Source: a virus
Direction: 5' to 3' (one strand)
IMG/VR virus record: IMGVR_UViG_3300021438_000041
Coordinates: 1 to 37,192 of that record
DNA: 37,192 nt
A program made the translations under genes and the position numbers. Below the pieces are notes generated by a model. It was not told where the DNA came from. It did no database searches and saw only the letters and a program-made list of their open reading frames with translations. Shown in pieces: positions 36,410 to 37,192 of the stretch (position 1 is the first letter of the stretch; every line of letters starts with the position of its first letter).

Positions 36410-36463
36410 ACGCCACGACGCAGCGTACGTTGGCGTCAGGCCACGATTCGGGCGACGACCCGA
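36410..36463 (+). promoter_or_regulatory. Inverted repeats upstream of the decoration-like gene
   Basis: ACGCCA (36410-36415) with TGGCGT (36431-36436), and TCGGG (36448-36452) with CCCGA (36459-36463). Two hairpins in an 84-bp leader followed by a GGAG ribosome-binding site, an arrangement like that before the major capsid gene (4204-4276). Possibly an RNA element of highly expressed late genes. Confidence 0.4.
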
Positions 36464-36484
36464 GCCTAACCACGGAGAGCGACC

Positions 36485-36838
36485 ATGAGCCAGGTGAAGA
36501 TCAAGCGGAACTTCCGGTTTGTCTCGGCCACCATCACCACGGCCACGAGCACCTGCACCACGCTGCGGCTCGAAGACATGGCCGGCGCTGTCGTGGAGTT
36601 CGGCACGATCACCACGAACGCGGCCACGCTCCAGGTGTGGGGAAACAACACGGACACCGGCACGTTCGCCCAACTGTACGGCTCGGACGGCTCGGCGGCC
36701 ACGATTACTCTGGCCCCGAGCACGGTAAATCAGACGATGTACGCCCTGCCCGACGCTGCCTACGCTGTGCCGTACGCCAAGCTCGTGGCAGTCACCACCA
36801 ATGCCACGGCCAACGTCACGGTCGTGATGAAGTCCTAG
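36485..36838 (+). CDS. Putative virion decoration or fibre protein
   Basis: A 117-residue all-beta-looking protein rich in Thr, Ala and Val (ATITTATSTCTTLRLEDMAG, then AATLQVWGNNTDTGTFAQLY and AVPYAKLVAVTTNATANVTV). Layout resembles the 143-residue protein that follows the capsid gene: a value-like beta domain ending in a variable Thr/Ala strand. GGAG lies about 7 bp before the ATG. Function inferred from composition and setting. Confidence 0.62.
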   Translation: MSQVKIKRNFRFVSATITTATSTCTTLRLEDMAGAVVEFGTITTNAATLQVWGNNTDTGTFAQLYGSDGSAATITLAPSTVNQTMYALPDAAYAVPYAKLVAVTTNATANVTVVMKS

Positions 36839-36839
36839 C

Positions 36840-37190
36840 GTGCCACAACGCATCCCAACCCACAGGCCGCTGCGTCTGCGTTCGTCACGTCCCAAGCGAG
36901 ACGACACCGCACGTCCAAACGCGGCAGCCCGTGGGTATTGTTCATTGGCTCACCGAGCGTGGCGGCAGGCTGTGCTGACGCGGGACGCATGGACGTGCCA
37001 AGAGTGCGGCCGGGTGTGCAGCGATAAGCGGGAGGCCCAAGCGGATCACGTCGTGCCGATCAGGCAAGGCGGAGCACGGTACGACGTGGCGAACGGGCAG
37101 TGCCTGTGCATCGCGTGTCATGCGAGGAAGACGTTGGCGGAAAACCGCGACCAGCGCGGGCTTAGAAGTGTGACAGGCCGCGCTTACTAA
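36840..37190 (+). CDS. HNH endonuclease
   Basis: A 116-residue nuclease: basic N-terminus, then TCQECGRVC (first zinc pair), QADHVVPIRQGG (DH catalytic pair, the H of HNH) and NGQCLCIACHARKT (N and second zinc pair, plus final H). In HK97-like phages such a protein helps TerL cut cos and is encoded beside terS. Here its stop lies 2 bp from the window end and terS starts at the other end, so the two are neighbours if the genome is circular. GTG 36840 start, 2 bp after the previous stop. Confidence 0.9.
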   Translation: MPQRIPTHRPLRLRSSRPKRDDTARPNAAARGYCSLAHRAWRQAVLTRDAWTCQECGRVCSDKREAQADHVVPIRQGGARYDVANGQCLCIACHARKTLAENRDQRGLRSVTGRAY

Positions 37191-37192
37191 AC

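Overview
The window reads as a near-complete or complete genome of a temperate tailed phage (siphovirus type, HK97-like head, class Caudoviricetes), either as a free phage contig or an excised or integrated prophage. An HNH endonuclease gene closes the right end and the small terminase gene opens the left end. These two genes are normally neighbours across the packaging site, so the window looks like a circular or circularly permuted genome cut near cos. Almost every gene lies on the + strand, tightly packed with ATGA and GTGA stop/start overlaps; only the integrase is on the - strand. The DNA is GC-rich by eye. The host cannot be named from sequence alone. The small Cys-rich proteins, papain-like peptidase and HTH proteins with a DPTPxEI tail would fit an environmental, perhaps planctomycete, host, but that is weak inference.

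Layout. 55-5677: packaging and head (P27-type TerS, TerL, portal, S78 prohead protease, HK97 major capsid). 5710-9090: a putative head surface protein, a glycosyltransferase placed inside the structural module, and head-tail connector, adaptor and tail-completion genes. 9167-15459: two tail-tube-like genes, a tail chaperone pair with a candidate frameshift site, the tape measure, then a run of small beta-rich proteins ending in two very Cys-rich ones. 15495-17545: a minimal HExxH zincin, an HTH-metallophosphoesterase, a MazG-like/DUF1599 protein and a small protein. 17547-19083: the lysogeny switch, with a convergent terminator, a tyrosine integrase (-) and a divergent excisionase-like gene. 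19107-20783: small early genes under recognisable sigma70-like promoters, plus an array of repeats and hairpins. 20784-27668: replication and recombination (RecT-like annealase, SSB-like protein with a DDVPF tip, DUF3223 protein, primase-helicase fusion, replication initiator, LexA-like DNA-binding domain alone, DnaN-like clamp). 27665-29789: an HTH regulator and a tandem array of small gene cassettes sharing repeated leaders, followed by about 630 bp with no convincing gene. 29790-32762: a secreted protein, RusA resolvase, two more glycosyltransferases, an HTH protein and a very acidic protein. 32767-35414: probable lysis region (membrane proteins, papain-like peptidase, lipoprotein-like Cys protein, holin-like proteins). 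35418-37190: LamG-like receptor-binding candidate, decoration-like protein and HNH nuclease.

How it works together. The clearest system is replication. The initiator gene at 25372-25941 carries, inside its own coding region, seven 11-bp palindromic iterons spaced almost exactly 22 bp apart, followed by a less GC-rich segment with a long inverted repeat. This is the arrangement of lambda gene O and ori. The spacing is out of phase with the codons, so the DNA rather than the protein appears to be selected. A primase-helicase, an SSB-like protein and a sliding clamp are encoded beside it, so the phage probably builds its own initiation complex and borrows the host polymerase. No CI-type repressor with a peptidase domain is visible; the LexA-type DNA-binding domain is the best repressor candidate.
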